Source: Virgibacillus salexigens
GTDB lineage: Bacteria; Bacillota; Bacilli; Bacillales; Amphibacillaceae
Assembly (NCBI RefSeq): GCF_014905415.1
Contig: NZ_BNEO01000005.1
Span: 186,001 to 250,000, forward strand
DNA length: 64,000 nucleotides
Direction: 5' to 3'
Part shown: positions 54,738 to 63,573 of the stretch, in pieces
How positions within the stretch are numbered: position 1 is the first letter of the stretch
Layout of the letters: the number at the start of each line of letters is the position of its first letter
Notes under the pieces: generated by a model
The model's database searches: none
Told to the model about the DNA's origin: nothing
The model's input: the letters and a program-made list of their open reading frames with translations, nothing else
Position numbers and translations under genes: made by a program

Positions 54738-56086
54738 AGCTTAGAACAAAAATCCAACTATTTACAGGTTTGTTTATGCTCGTTGTAACGTTATTAATAA
54801 ATACATCTATTTACTTTTTGTTTTATAAAATCTCCACGGATAGTGAATTAGAGGAATTAGCAGATCAAACGGAGCGCTTGGTAGAGACGATTCAACAGCA
54901 ACCGGATGTTGCTTCAAAAGAATTATTTACTTCATTTTCTCCGCAACAAGGAATGATTCAAGTCATTAACCAGTCAGATATAGCGTTTCTTGCCGCAAAC
55001 CCCGCAAATTACGAACCACCAACGGCGTTTTCGGCTAACGAGGAAAATACAATTATAGAACAAAACAATGCACCGGATGTAGCATTAGTATCCAAGCCAA
55101 TTATTTGGGAGACAGGCGATCAGGCTGGTGAGGTTGTTACCATCCAATTTTCAAATCAGCTGACTACATTAGATAGTACAATGACAACTTTGTTTTATGT
55201 ATTATTAGCTGCATCAGGGTTGATAATTATTCCAATCATTATCGCTGGTAATGTGCTAAGCAGATTCTTATTAAATCCAATAAAAACATTAATTCAAACG
55301 ATGCGTGAAAATATGCGCGAAGCCAATTGGAAGAAGATCAATGTCGACAATCGTTCCCGAGATGAGCTCTATGAGATGGAGAAGACCTTTAATGAAATGA
55401 TTGATCAGTTGAAAGATAATTTTGAGAAACAGGAAATATTTGTATCGGATGCCTCTCATGAATTAAAAACACCTATTTCTATAGTGAAAAGTTATGCTCA
55501 GCTATTAGAGAGACGAGGAACGGATAATCCATCTCTTGTAAAAGAGTCCATTGAGACCATCGATTCAGAAGCAGATCGAATGAGTAAATTGGTGGAACAA
55601 ATGCTGCGTTTAGCTAAAAATAAAGAAGCATCTGTAACGGAAACGATAGATATCTCTGCATTAGCAAAGGAGACAGTATGTACATTTGATGGTGCTTATT
55701 CTAGAGAAATCCAATTTGATCAAAGAAGACAGCAATTGATGGTAAATGGCAGTCGTGATCAATTGGAGCAAGTAATGTATATCTTAGTAGATAACGCGCT
55801 TAAATACAGTAATGAACAGGTAGAAGTCAGCATTGATCAGAGCAATGATAAGGCTGTTTTTTCTGTACGTGATTACGGCAAGGGGATTCCTGAGCAAGAG
55901 CAAGCGCGTATATTTGAACGATTTTACCGTGTAGACAAGGCGAGAAGCAGGGATACAGGTGGAACCGGTTTAGGCCTTGCTATCGCGAAGGCAATCGTTA
56001 AAGAACATCAGGGAGAATTAACGGTTTTTAGTAAAACGGATGCAGGTTCGACATTTACGGTAAGCCTACCAATTGTTGATTCTTAG
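54734..56086 (+). CDS. Sensor histidine kinase (YkoH/ArlS-like)
   Basis: 450 residues. Two membrane segments (about 10-31 and 153-175) with an outer sensor of 120 residues, HAMP, His242 in VSDASHELKTPIS, N box YILVDNALKYSNE, G boxes RDYGKGIPE and GGTGLGLAIAKAIV. It pairs with the preceding regulator. The signal is unknown; the PepSY proteins following may be its targets or modulators. Confidence 0.92.
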   Translation: MKLRTKIQLFTGLFMLVVTLLINTSIYFLFYKISTDSELEELADQTERLVETIQQQPDVASKELFTSFSPQQGMIQVINQSDIAFLAANPANYEPPTAFSANEENTIIEQNNAPDVALVSKPIIWETGDQAGEVVTIQFSNQLTTLDSTMTTLFYVLLAASGLIIIPIIIAGNVLSRFLLNPIKTLIQTMRENMREANWKKINVDNRSRDELYEMEKTFNEMIDQLKDNFEKQEIFVSDASHELKTPISIVKSYAQLLERRGTDNPSLVKESIETIDSEADRMSKLVEQMLRLAKNKEASVTETIDISALAKETVCTFDGAYSREIQFDQRRQQLMVNGSRDQLEQVMYILVDNALKYSNEQVEVSIDQSNDKAVFSVRDYGKGIPEQEQARIFERFYRVDKARSRDTGGTGLGLAIAKAIVKEHQGELTVFSKTDAGSTFTVSLPIVDS

Positions 56087-56158
56087 CAAATTTTAATGTG
56101 AATCACCACTGCTTCTCATGCGCTTTATTTATCCTTGTAATATAAGGAGGGAAGACCT

Positions 56159-56761
56159 TTGAGTAAAAAAATAGGTATCATTGTAGCAAGCATAGTAGGA
56201 GTCATTCTTTTTGGTTTTGGGATGATCTATTTTAGCGTTACATCATCAGGGACGGAGCTCTCCAAATCAGAAGCAGAGGATATTATTACTAGTCAATACC
56301 CTGGGAAAATTAATGGTGAAGTAGAAAAAGATGCAACGCATGGATATTATCATGCTGTCATTGAACATAATGGGAAAGCTTATGACGTGAAAATTGATGG
56401 AAATACCGGTGAGGTATTAAATTTAAAAAAACTACAAGTACCTGTTGATGATCATTCTACGGAAAACCAGGAGGATAAAAACGCAGCGGATTCGAAAAAG
56501 AAAAAAAACGAAGAAAATCAAAACAATCATGAAAAATCCAATGAAAACGAAGTAGTAATAGATATAGAAAAGGCAAAAGAACTTGCTTTAGAACAATTTG
56601 ATGGAACAGTCGAAGACATAGAAAAAGATGAAGATGATGGCATTTATGTTTATGAGGTTAAGGTTGTAAATGGTGAAGACGAGGCAGAAATTACAATTGA
56701 TGCATCAACTGGAGAAATTATTTATAAAGATATTGATGTTGAGAGAGAAGATGAAGATTAA
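56159..56761 (+). CDS. Membrane-anchored double-PepSY protein
   Basis: 200 residues. Signal anchor at 4-27, PepSY domain 1 (SKSEAEDIITSQYPGKI to DGNTGEVLNL), a Lys/Glu/Asn-rich linker, and PepSY domain 2 (IEKAKELALEQFDGTVEDIE to DASTGEIIY). It begins with TTG after AAGGAGG. PepSY domains are thought to inhibit or sense proteases at the surface. A two-component system precedes it by about 70 bases, so it is likely in the same operon or regulon. Confidence 0.85.
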   Translation: MSKKIGIIVASIVGVILFGFGMIYFSVTSSGTELSKSEAEDIITSQYPGKINGEVEKDATHGYYHAVIEHNGKAYDVKIDGNTGEVLNLKKLQVPVDDHSTENQEDKNAADSKKKKNEENQNNHEKSNENEVVIDIEKAKELALEQFDGTVEDIEKDEDDGIYVYEVKVVNGEDEAEITIDASTGEIIYKDIDVEREDED

Positions 56762-56768
56762 TCTGTAT

Positions 56769-56800
56769 GGTTCCTGTTACAAAAACAGGGACCTTTTTAT
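56769..56800 (+). terminator. Terminator after the first PepSY gene
   Basis: GGTTCCTGTT and AACAGGGACC stem (one G-T pair), five T behind. Confidence 0.85.
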
Positions 56801-56956
56801 GGAAGCTGACCTTGCCATAGAGCGGATATTCTAGTTAAACCTGCCTTTAAGAGGGTATTTCCTTTTTATTTTCTCATTAAATTCTAATCTTGTTCACACG
56901 ATCCTCTTATCCCGAATGGTTATGATAAGACTAACAACAAATTAGGAGGAATAAAT

Positions 56957-57502
56957 ATGAAAAAAACATTCGGTATTATTATTGGAGCATTGGCAGGGAC
57001 AGCAGTTATTGGATCAGGAGTTTACTATTCAGATGCAGATGTAAAAAGTCCAAAGTTAAATAGTGACGAGATTCGACAAATGGTCGAGGATCAGTATGAT
57101 GGAACAATTACTGAGTTAGAGCTTGATAAGGATCGCAATCAAGCTGTATATGAGGTAGAGGTTATCGAAAAAAGCAAGGAGCATGACCTTAAGTTAGATG
57201 CTGATACAGGAGAAGTATTACGTGAAAAATCAAAAGACATCAATAAAGATGACGATGATATCGAAGATGATGTTAAACTTGATATGAATAATGAAGATTT
57301 GATTGGTGTAGAAAAAGCAAAAGAAATCGCCAAAAATAACTTTGATGGGAAAGTAGTAAGCATTGAGTTGGATGATGATGATAATCGCTTGATATATGAA
57401 TTGGAATTAAAAAATGGTAAGAAAGAAGCCGATTTTGATATTGATGCCAAAAACGGTGAGATTTTAGAAATGGATGTAGAAGCAGACGACGATGACGAAT
57501 AA
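56957..57502 (+). CDS. Second double-PepSY protein, strongly acidic
   Basis: 181 residues. N-terminal signal or anchor (MKKTFGIIIGALAGTAVIG), PepSY 1 (DEIRQMVEDQYDGTITELE to DADTGEVL), an Asp/Lys linker (DINKDDDDIEDDVK), PepSY 2 (VEKAKEIAKNNFDGKVVSIE to DAKNGEILE), ending in Asp-rich sequence. Same architecture as its neighbour, so the two are probably old duplicates. Its own promoter region and terminator suggest separate expression. Confidence 0.85.
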   Translation: MKKTFGIIIGALAGTAVIGSGVYYSDADVKSPKLNSDEIRQMVEDQYDGTITELELDKDRNQAVYEVEVIEKSKEHDLKLDADTGEVLREKSKDINKDDDDIEDDVKLDMNNEDLIGVEKAKEIAKNNFDGKVVSIELDDDDNRLIYELELKNGKKEADFDIDAKNGEILEMDVEADDDDE

Positions 57503-57513
57503 ACATAAAAAAT

Positions 57514-57547
57514 ATCCAGTTGATGATGCATCAGCTGGATGTTTTTT
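57514..57547. terminator. Terminator between PepSY and nucleotidase genes
   Basis: ATCCAGTTGATG pairs with CATCAGCTGGAT (one G-T pair), tail of six T; may also serve the convergent gene. Confidence 0.88.
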
Positions 57548-57567
57548 ATACAGTCACGATAAATCAT

Positions 57568-59136
57568 TTATTTGGCGATAACCTTATAATTATTTGTTAC
57601 CGTAGCTTCTATAGTGGTATATGTATCAAAGTATTCTCTGATTAGTTCAACGGTGTCTTTTTGAATTTCTTTTATAACGCTTTTCCCTTTAAACATTGCA
57701 TAATTTCCACCGCCTGAGGCACGGTAGTTATTCATAACAACGGAATATGTAGCCGTATTTTTAATTGGTTGTTTTTGATAAGATAATTTTTCTATTCTAT
57801 TGCCAACTGGATTGGCGACATTAATGGTATATTCAATTCCTTCCCACATATCATAATTATAGTGTTGCGGCTTTGGATCTTCATATGCAGGATTAACAAT
57901 GATTCTCCCGTCTACGGCTAATTTAAAATAGGTTGCGGTTTGTTCTAAAGCTTCCTTTATGTCTTTCCCGGATAGCTCTAAAACAACCAATGTATTAGGG
58001 TACATATAATTACTAACTACATTACGCATTGTAACTGTTGAAGAGAACCCTGTTGCGTGGTTATTTAAGAGAGCAGTTACAGAAATATTAGCTCCGCTAG
58101 CTCTCATTTGTACTTTCTGGATAAATTCTATAAATGGGTGCTTGTTTATTCGCGCCTCAAATGGATTACGTATGGTCATATCACCAATAATATTACCAAT
58201 CGGTTGGTCTAGCCATTTCTGTGTGGATGCTTCTAAATAGGAAGCATCTTCAACAATTTTTTTATCTGTATCCATAGTTTCTAAACGACCAATGGATGCT
58301 TGTTTATTTATAATGTTCCAATGATTGGTTTCATCTTGTTCAAGGGTCACTTGTATTTCACCATAGGTTACCGCGTTATGACCAGGTTGAATAAATAGTG
58401 TGCCATGTCTATCTCCAATGATTTTTCTATGTTGATGGCCAGTGAGTAATATATCAATTCCTTCCAAGTCGCACATTTCATATGCTTGATTTTCTCCAGT
58501 TAACGTCTCTGTAGGTTCACCAGTTTGTAAATCTTTTTCAAATCCGCCATGATAAGCAGCAATTAAAACATCTGGCTGTTCAACCATTTGAATATGAGAG
58601 ACCCATTTTTGAAGGGTTGAAGATGCATCTTCAAAATTAATCCCTTGAAGGTGATCCGGGGATTCCCAATTTGGAATATAATGTGTTGTAACTCCAATAA
58701 TTGCAATCTTTAAACCATTCTCAAATATTTTTGTTAGATAGGGCGGCCCAAATTTTGGTTGATTGGATTCCTTATCAATAATATTTGCCGCTAACCATGG
58801 ATAATGGGATTGATCTATGGCGGCATGTAATACATTCATCCCATAATTAAACTCATGGTTACCTATCACGCCGGCATCTATTCCAATCGTATTCATCGCT
58901 TGTATCATTGGATTTAATTTGTTCATATGTTCTTTTACATAATGTGTCATTAATGGCGTGCCTTGAATCAGATCACCATTATCAACTACGATCATGTAAT
59001 CTGACTCTTTTCTTTTTTGTTTAACTACTGTGGCATATTTCGCTAAACCACTATCCGTTTTTTCATTGGTAGCATAATTAATTGGCATGATATGTCCATG
59101 AATATCACTTGTATATAAAATAGTAAGATTTATCAA
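57568..59136 (-). CDS. Metallophosphoesterase / 5'-nucleotidase family enzyme
   Basis: About 522 residues. Two domains: metallophosphoesterase (ILYTSDIHGHI, VVDNGDLIQGTPL, GVIGNHEFNYG, LLTGHQHRKI) and 5'-nucleotidase C-terminal domain (FSSTVTMRNVVSNYMYPNTL, VMNNYRASGGGNY). It hydrolyses nucleotides, possibly cyclic 2',3' forms. No signal peptide is seen, so it is probably cytoplasmic, unlike many family members. A TTG at 59136 is tentatively chosen; the ATG at 59148 lies directly on the AAAGGA site. Confidence 0.88.
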   Translation of the reverse strand: MINLTILYTSDIHGHIMPINYATNEKTDSGLAKYATVVKQKRKESDYMIVVDNGDLIQGTPLMTHYVKEHMNKLNPMIQAMNTIGIDAGVIGNHEFNYGMNVLHAAIDQSHYPWLAANIIDKESNQPKFGPPYLTKIFENGLKIAIIGVTTHYIPNWESPDHLQGINFEDASSTLQKWVSHIQMVEQPDVLIAAYHGGFEKDLQTGEPTETLTGENQAYEMCDLEGIDILLTGHQHRKIIGDRHGTLFIQPGHNAVTYGEIQVTLEQDETNHWNIINKQASIGRLETMDTDKKIVEDASYLEASTQKWLDQPIGNIIGDMTIRNPFEARINKHPFIEFIQKVQMRASGANISVTALLNNHATGFSSTVTMRNVVSNYMYPNTLVVLELSGKDIKEALEQTATYFKLAVDGRIIVNPAYEDPKPQHYNYDMWEGIEYTINVANPVGNRIEKLSYQKQPIKNTATYSVVMNNYRASGGGNYAMFKGKSVIKEIQKDTVELIREYFDTYTTIEATVTNNYKVIAK

Positions 59137-59369
59137 CTTAAAAAGCATCCTTTCGAAGCTAAAATGGTACTTGAGGATTTAGTTTATAACGTTTTACATC
59201 ATTCCATGCCTTTATTAAATACTATTTAAAACAAAAAAGCTATATTAAATTAATATGATAGGAAGACGCCCAATGATTAGATGTAATGCATGGATCTTAC
59301 ATGGATAGGTTTCTTTTCACATATATAAGGAAATAAATAAGTAATAGCGGAGGAGTGGAGGTTTTAGCA

Positions 59370-60266
59370 ATGGGTTATAATAAAGCATTATATATATATA
59401 ATGGAAACGCTGGAAAAGAAGCAATGGAAGAAAAATTAGCACAAACGTTACCCATTTTATCCCAAGCAATCAAACAATTAATTATTATTCAGACGGAATC
59501 AATTGAAGATGCTAGAACAACATGTATCGACTATGCTTCGCACATAGATTTGCTGATTATCTTAGGTGGAGATGGAACGATACATAATTGTATTAATGCG
59601 ATAGCTCCTTTAAATGAACGACCGGTAATTGCTATACTCCCTGGAGGAACTTCAAATGACATTACGAGGATGTTGCAAATCCCCCAAAACTTATACCAAG
59701 CAGCTAGTGCGATCATAGATGGCAAGGTTGTTCCTATAGATGTAGGCAAAGCAGATGACCGTTACTTCCTTAATTTTTGGGGAATTGGCTTAGTCGCAGA
59801 AACTTCCCAAAACATTGACAACGACCAAAAGAAAAATTTAGGCGTTCTTAGTTATTTTATGAGTACGTTAAAGACAGTAGGTCAAGCTAAAAGCTTTTCT
59901 TATGAACTAAAAACAAGTTCAGATAGATATCAAGGGGAAGCGGTGATGGTGATTGTGCTCAATGGAAAATACCTGGGGACGAGAGAAATCCCGATAACAT
60001 CAATCAGCCCTTCTGACGGGAGGTTAGATGTCTTAATAGTTAAGAATTCAAGCTTAGCATCTTTTCGAGAACTATTGTCTATGAACAATCCAGAAACAGA
60101 AATAAACGATCTCCAAGAAATTACGTACACACAAACAAATCGGTTACACATACACACAAACGAAACAAAGGATGTGGATACCGACGGTGAAATCATATCT
60201 GGTACCCCCTCGACTATTGAAATATTACCATCGCATCTGCGCATGATAAAAGCTACATCAAATTAA
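59370..60266 (+). CDS. Diacylglycerol kinase family lipid kinase (YegS/DgkB-like)
   Basis: About 298 residues. Nucleotide site LIILGGDGTIHNC and the LPGGTSNDITRML motif define the DagK catalytic domain; the second domain has EIPITSISPSDGRLDVLIV. Members phosphorylate diacylglycerol or related lipids at the membrane. ATG 59370 is preferred, with GAGTGGAGG in front. A terminator follows. Confidence 0.88.
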   Translation: MGYNKALYIYNGNAGKEAMEEKLAQTLPILSQAIKQLIIIQTESIEDARTTCIDYASHIDLLIILGGDGTIHNCINAIAPLNERPVIAILPGGTSNDITRMLQIPQNLYQAASAIIDGKVVPIDVGKADDRYFLNFWGIGLVAETSQNIDNDQKKNLGVLSYFMSTLKTVGQAKSFSYELKTSSDRYQGEAVMVIVLNGKYLGTREIPITSISPSDGRLDVLIVKNSSLASFRELLSMNNPETEINDLQEITYTQTNRLHIHTNETKDVDTDGEIISGTPSTIEILPSHLRMIKATSN

Positions 60267-60269
60267 AGA

Positions 60270-60305
60270 AAAACACAATTCCATTTTTTGGGAATTGTGT
60301 TTTTA
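60270..60305 (+). terminator. Terminator after the lipid kinase gene
   Basis: AAACACAATTCC and GGAATTGTGTTT form a 12-bp stem with T run. Confidence 0.92.
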
Positions 60306-60341
60306 AATTCGCTCTAATTTACAAATTTAGGAAAGAAATTA

Positions 60342-60350
60342 TGCTATAAT
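60342..60350 (+). promoter_or_regulatory. Extended -10 promoter of the MarR-type gene
   Basis: TGCTATAAT, an extended -10 element, lies 35 bases before the start; no matching -35 box at the usual distance. Confidence 0.5.
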
Positions 60351-60384
60351 ACCTTTAATTATGGAATCGGAAAGAGGGGATGAA

Positions 60385-60843
60385 ATGATAATAGATAATA
60401 CATTAAAAGAGAAAAAAGAGGATGCCTCTCTAAAATTATTTGTCGTTCTTTCAAAGGCATACCGAACAATTATGGAACAAGTAGAAGCTGATATTCAATC
60501 GAGAGGACTCAATTTAACGGATTTTGCAGTGTTAGAATTACTCTATCATAAAGGAGCACAACCTTTAAAAAGCATTGGAGAAAAAATACTATTAACGAGT
60601 GGAAGTATTACGTATGTCATTAATAAGCTTGAAAATAAACGGTTATTAACAAGAATACCGAACGCTGAAGATCGACGTGTTACTTTTGCTGAAATTACTG
60701 AAAGCGGGGCTGACTTATTGCAAACCATTTTCCCAGGACATTGGGAGAGGATTGAGGAAATTACTGCTGGATTAAATGATGCAGAAAAAGAAATTGCGAT
60801 TGATTTATTAAAAAAATTGGGTACTTCTATCCGATCTTTATAA
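60385..60843 (+). CDS. MarR family regulator, MhqR-like
   Basis: About 152 residues. The opening LKLFVVLSKAYRTIMEQVE, then GLNLTDFAVLELLYHKGAQPLKSIGEKILLTSGSITYVINKLE, resembles Bacillus MhqR (YkvE), a repressor that reacts to quinones. The DNA-binding wing has RIPNAEDRRV. ATG 60385 follows AAAGAGGGG. It is followed at 235 bases by an oxidoreductase gene, which could be a target. The exact inducer is unproven. Confidence 0.87.
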   Translation: MIIDNTLKEKKEDASLKLFVVLSKAYRTIMEQVEADIQSRGLNLTDFAVLELLYHKGAQPLKSIGEKILLTSGSITYVINKLENKRLLTRIPNAEDRRVTFAEITESGADLLQTIFPGHWERIEEITAGLNDAEKEIAIDLLKKLGTSIRSL

Positions 60844-60950
60844 CATATTTTATTTCCATCTGTGACGAACATCACTGATGAAAATAGAAAAAAATGGTAA
60901 TATATACAATGGATATGGGGATGTCCCAGCTCTATTATGATATAACACGA

Positions 60951-61016
60951 GTCAAGGTTCCGTTTACTTGACTATAAAGAAGCAAAATGTCTTTTAAAAG
61001 ATGTTTTGCTTCTTCT
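60951..61016 (+). terminator. Two hairpins after the MarR-type gene
   Basis: GTCAAG/CTTGAC at 60951-60972 and GAAGCAAAA/TTTTGCTTC at 60979-61012, the latter with TTCTCTTT behind. The second is a probable terminator; the first could be part of a small RNA or attenuator. Confidence 0.65.
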
Positions 61017-61077
61017 CTTTGCGGATATAGTATTTAGTGTGCTAATTTTGAGTTTCAAAGGGGGGGAATAATCATTT

Positions 61078-61713
61078 ATGCGAGTGCTCGTAATAGGAGC
61101 TAACGGTGGAGTAGGAAGGCATATTGTCACCAAACTAAGAGCAGAAGGACACGAGCCTATTGCAATGGTTCGTAAAGAGAGTCAGTTGTCAGATTTTGAA
61201 AAAAACGGATGGAAGGCTGTTCTTGCAGATTTAGAATCTGACTTTGAATCGGTATTTAATCAGATAGATGCAGTTATTTTCGCTGCAGGTTCGGGTTCTA
61301 ATACAGGTGCAGATAAAACAATTATAATTGACCAAGAAGGTGCGATTGCAGCAATGCATCTGGCTCAAAAGCATTCTATTAAACGGTTTTTACTGCTTAG
61401 TTCAATGGGAGCAGATCAACCAAAAGAAGCTCCTGATTCGATCAAGCATTATTTGTATGCAAAGCATCGAGCAGATGAGTATCTAAAACAGTCACGTCTT
61501 GCTTATACAATTATACGTGCGGGTTATTTAACGAATGAAGAAGAAAAAGGTACAGTAACTTTACAAGATGAAGAAAATGAAATAGAAATTGACTCGGTAA
61601 CGCGAAGTGATGTTGCAGCTGTAATGTCAGCTTTACTAACAGATGAGAGAGCTCAATATAAGGTTTTACAATTAACGAATGGAAAAACACCAATTAGCAA
61701 CCTTTTTCAGTAA
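61078..61713 (+). CDS. yhfK: NAD(P)-binding SDR-type oxidoreductase (YhfK-like)
   Basis: 211 residues. N-terminal Rossmann motif VLVIGANGGVGRHIV, active region LLLSSMGADQP and YLYAKHRADEYLKQS, end TRSDVAAVMSAL. This is the atypical SDR/NmrA-like type of Bacillus YhfK. Substrate unknown. The start has GGGGGG upstream. An imperfect hairpin at about 61727-61770 follows. Confidence 0.88.
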   Translation: MRVLVIGANGGVGRHIVTKLRAEGHEPIAMVRKESQLSDFEKNGWKAVLADLESDFESVFNQIDAVIFAAGSGSNTGADKTIIIDQEGAIAAMHLAQKHSIKRFLLLSSMGADQPKEAPDSIKHYLYAKHRADEYLKQSRLAYTIIRAGYLTNEEEKGTVTLQDEENEIEIDSVTRSDVAAVMSALLTDERAQYKVLQLTNGKTPISNLFQ

Positions 61714-61893
61714 GTGGGCTATATAAATCTGCAGCTAGGTATCTTCCTAGATCGTAGGTTTATTTTTATGACAAATAATGCAAATAATGTAATCAAGATG
61801 TAATCATTTTATTATATTTCTGTTTGTTTTTCCTTTATGACGGGTACTATAGCATTAAGCAGCTGATAAAGATGAAAAAGGAGGCTCTTAGTT

Positions 61894-62187
61894 ATGGCAG
61901 ATCCAGAGGTGGTCGTTTTTGTTAGCAACGATAATGCTGAATGTGAAAAGTTACTAGAACATTTGCGTGATTGGAATGTCACTTATGTGACTAAAAATGT
62001 TAATACAGATAGTGGTCACATGAAGGAGTTGCAAGAAAACGGAATCTACGGTACTCCAGCGATGTTTATCAATGGAGAAAAAGAACCAATTTTGGGCTTT
62101 CAGAAAAACAAAATAAAATATAGACTTGGTTTAGCTAATACCGATGTCTCACATTATAGTTCATTGTTTGAAGGGTATGAAAAATGA
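61894..62187 (+). CDS. Glutaredoxin-like protein with altered active site
   Basis: 97 residues, thioredoxin/glutaredoxin fold. The usual CxxC is replaced: the N-terminal strand VVVFVSNDNAECEKLLEHL keeps one Cys only, while the cis-proline loop IYGTPAMFING is normal. It may work as a monothiol enzyme or only bind. AAAGGAGG precedes ATG. Confidence 0.82.
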   Translation: MADPEVVVFVSNDNAECEKLLEHLRDWNVTYVTKNVNTDSGHMKELQENGIYGTPAMFINGEKEPILGFQKNKIKYRLGLANTDVSHYSSLFEGYEK

Positions 62188-62262
62188 TGCATTCATCTAA
62201 ATGTCACACACCTTAATGAACAACATAAACTAGTAAAAAAGATAAAGAAGGTGTGTGTTCAA

Positions 62263-62673
62263 ATGTTTCATCGGCCTTATTTTGATCACGCTTATTTTCA
62301 TGATGATGGCCAACGTAATTATCCTTATCCTCAACAATATAACTACAATTTGAATACGGATCCAGGGAATCAAAATTACCACGGGAGTAATCCATACAAT
62401 TTTCAAGCCGTGCAGCAGACCCCCTATGATTATTTTGCTAAGCCACAACAACCAATGAGCTGGCCAGGTACAAAATCGCAACTAAATCAACAAACGGATT
62501 ATCAAGACATGAATGTTCCAGAATTTGCTACACAAGATCAAGCTCCCCCTGGACCAGGTCAACAATTAGATTTAGATAAAATGTTATCAACCGTAGGGCA
62601 GTTAGCTAATACGTATCACCAAGTGTCGCCAATTGTGAAGCAATTCGGTTCACTAATAAAGACGTTTCGATAG
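62263..62673 (+). CDS. YppG-like spore coat protein
   Basis: About 136 residues. The N-terminal two thirds are rich in Tyr, Gln, Pro and Asn (low complexity), and the end LDKMLSTVGQLANTYHQVSP followed by IVKQFG is the conserved YppG signature. YppG is a coat protein of Bacillus spores, so sporulation control is expected. ATG 62263 is taken; AGAAGGTG lies upstream. Confidence 0.85.
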   Translation: MFHRPYFDHAYFHDDGQRNYPYPQQYNYNLNTDPGNQNYHGSNPYNFQAVQQTPYDYFAKPQQPMSWPGTKSQLNQQTDYQDMNVPEFATQDQAPPGPGQQLDLDKMLSTVGQLANTYHQVSPIVKQFGSLIKTFR

Positions 62674-62681
62674 AGGAAATC

Positions 62682-62717
62682 AAGCTGATGGTAAAAAAGG
62701 AACACATCAGCTTTTTT
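62682..62717 (+). terminator. Terminator after the YppG-like gene
   Basis: AAGCTGATG and CATCAGCTT stem, six T behind. Confidence 0.9.
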
Positions 62718-62817
62718 GTTGGAAAAATAGTTTGTTATTTTATCCATTAAGTAACTATAATAATTTTTTCCTTTATCGGGTAAACGAAGATATAGGATAT
62801 GAAAGAGGAGAATAAAT

Positions 62818-63528
62818 ATGATGACAGCATGTTTAATTATTCATGGTTATACTGGCGGCCCTTATGAAGTGGAACCACTAGCCAATTATTTACATGAACA
62901 TACCAATTGGCATATTAATGTTCCTACGCTACCTGGACATGGAAGAAGGCTTAACTTAAAAAATGTTTCTTATAAGAAATGGATTAAAGCAGCAGAAACT
63001 ACATTGCTGCAATTAAGAGAGAAGTACGAGACAGTATATCTTATTGGATTTTCAATGGGAGGAATGATTGCTGCTTATCTTGCAGCAAAATACAAAGTAG
63101 AGAAGCTCGTTCTTTTGGCAACTTCAGGAAAGTACTTGTCTTTTAAACAAATTAGCTTAGACGTTGGCGGGGTAATTGCTGATGCAATAAAAGGTGATTT
63201 AGGAAGGAATAAGTTATACATCCATTATAAAAAGAAATTAGGAGCCGTACCGTTAAAAGCAAATATTGAATTTCTAAAATTGGTAAAATTCACAAGGAGA
63301 TATTTAAAAAAAATTAAATCGCCTGTATTAATTGCTCAAGGGCAACAGGACGGAATGGTACCATATAAAACCGCTTATTACTTAAATAAAGAAATTACTT
63401 CAGAACGCAAGGAAGTAGTGTTTTTTGAACGTTCCAGACATTTAATTTGTTTAGGGGATGATAAAGACACCCTTAATCAAATGGTCTATTCATTTCTTAC
63501 CAAACAAGAGGTAGTGATGAACACATAA
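62818..63528 (+). CDS. Carboxylesterase / monoglyceride lipase-like hydrolase
   Basis: 236 residues, alpha/beta hydrolase of the Est30 type. Oxyanion loop IIHGYTGGPYEVEPLANYL, nucleophile Ser in LIGFSMGGMIA, Asp in AQGQQDGMVP and His in ERSRHLICLG. It splits short esters, probably in the cytoplasm. AAGAGGAG precedes ATG 62818. Confidence 0.9.
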   Translation: MMTACLIIHGYTGGPYEVEPLANYLHEHTNWHINVPTLPGHGRRLNLKNVSYKKWIKAAETTLLQLREKYETVYLIGFSMGGMIAAYLAAKYKVEKLVLLATSGKYLSFKQISLDVGGVIADAIKGDLGRNKLYIHYKKKLGAVPLKANIEFLKLVKFTRRYLKKIKSPVLIAQGQQDGMVPYKTAYYLNKEITSERKEVVFFERSRHLICLGDDKDTLNQMVYSFLTKQEVVMNT

Positions 63529-63529
63529 A

Positions 63530-63566
63530 AAGAGTCTGTAACCCATGTGTTAACAGACTCTTACAT
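63530..63566. terminator. Bidirectional terminator
   Basis: AAGAGTCTGT and ACAGACTCTT across 13 bases, between convergent genes. Confidence 0.82.
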
Positions 63567-63573
63567 ACATAAT

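Noticed and set aside
57139-57567. 142-codon frame on the minus strand opposite the second PepSY gene
   Set aside because: Serine-rich low-complexity sequence, the mirror of Asp/Glu codons on the coding strand; it also covers the terminator.
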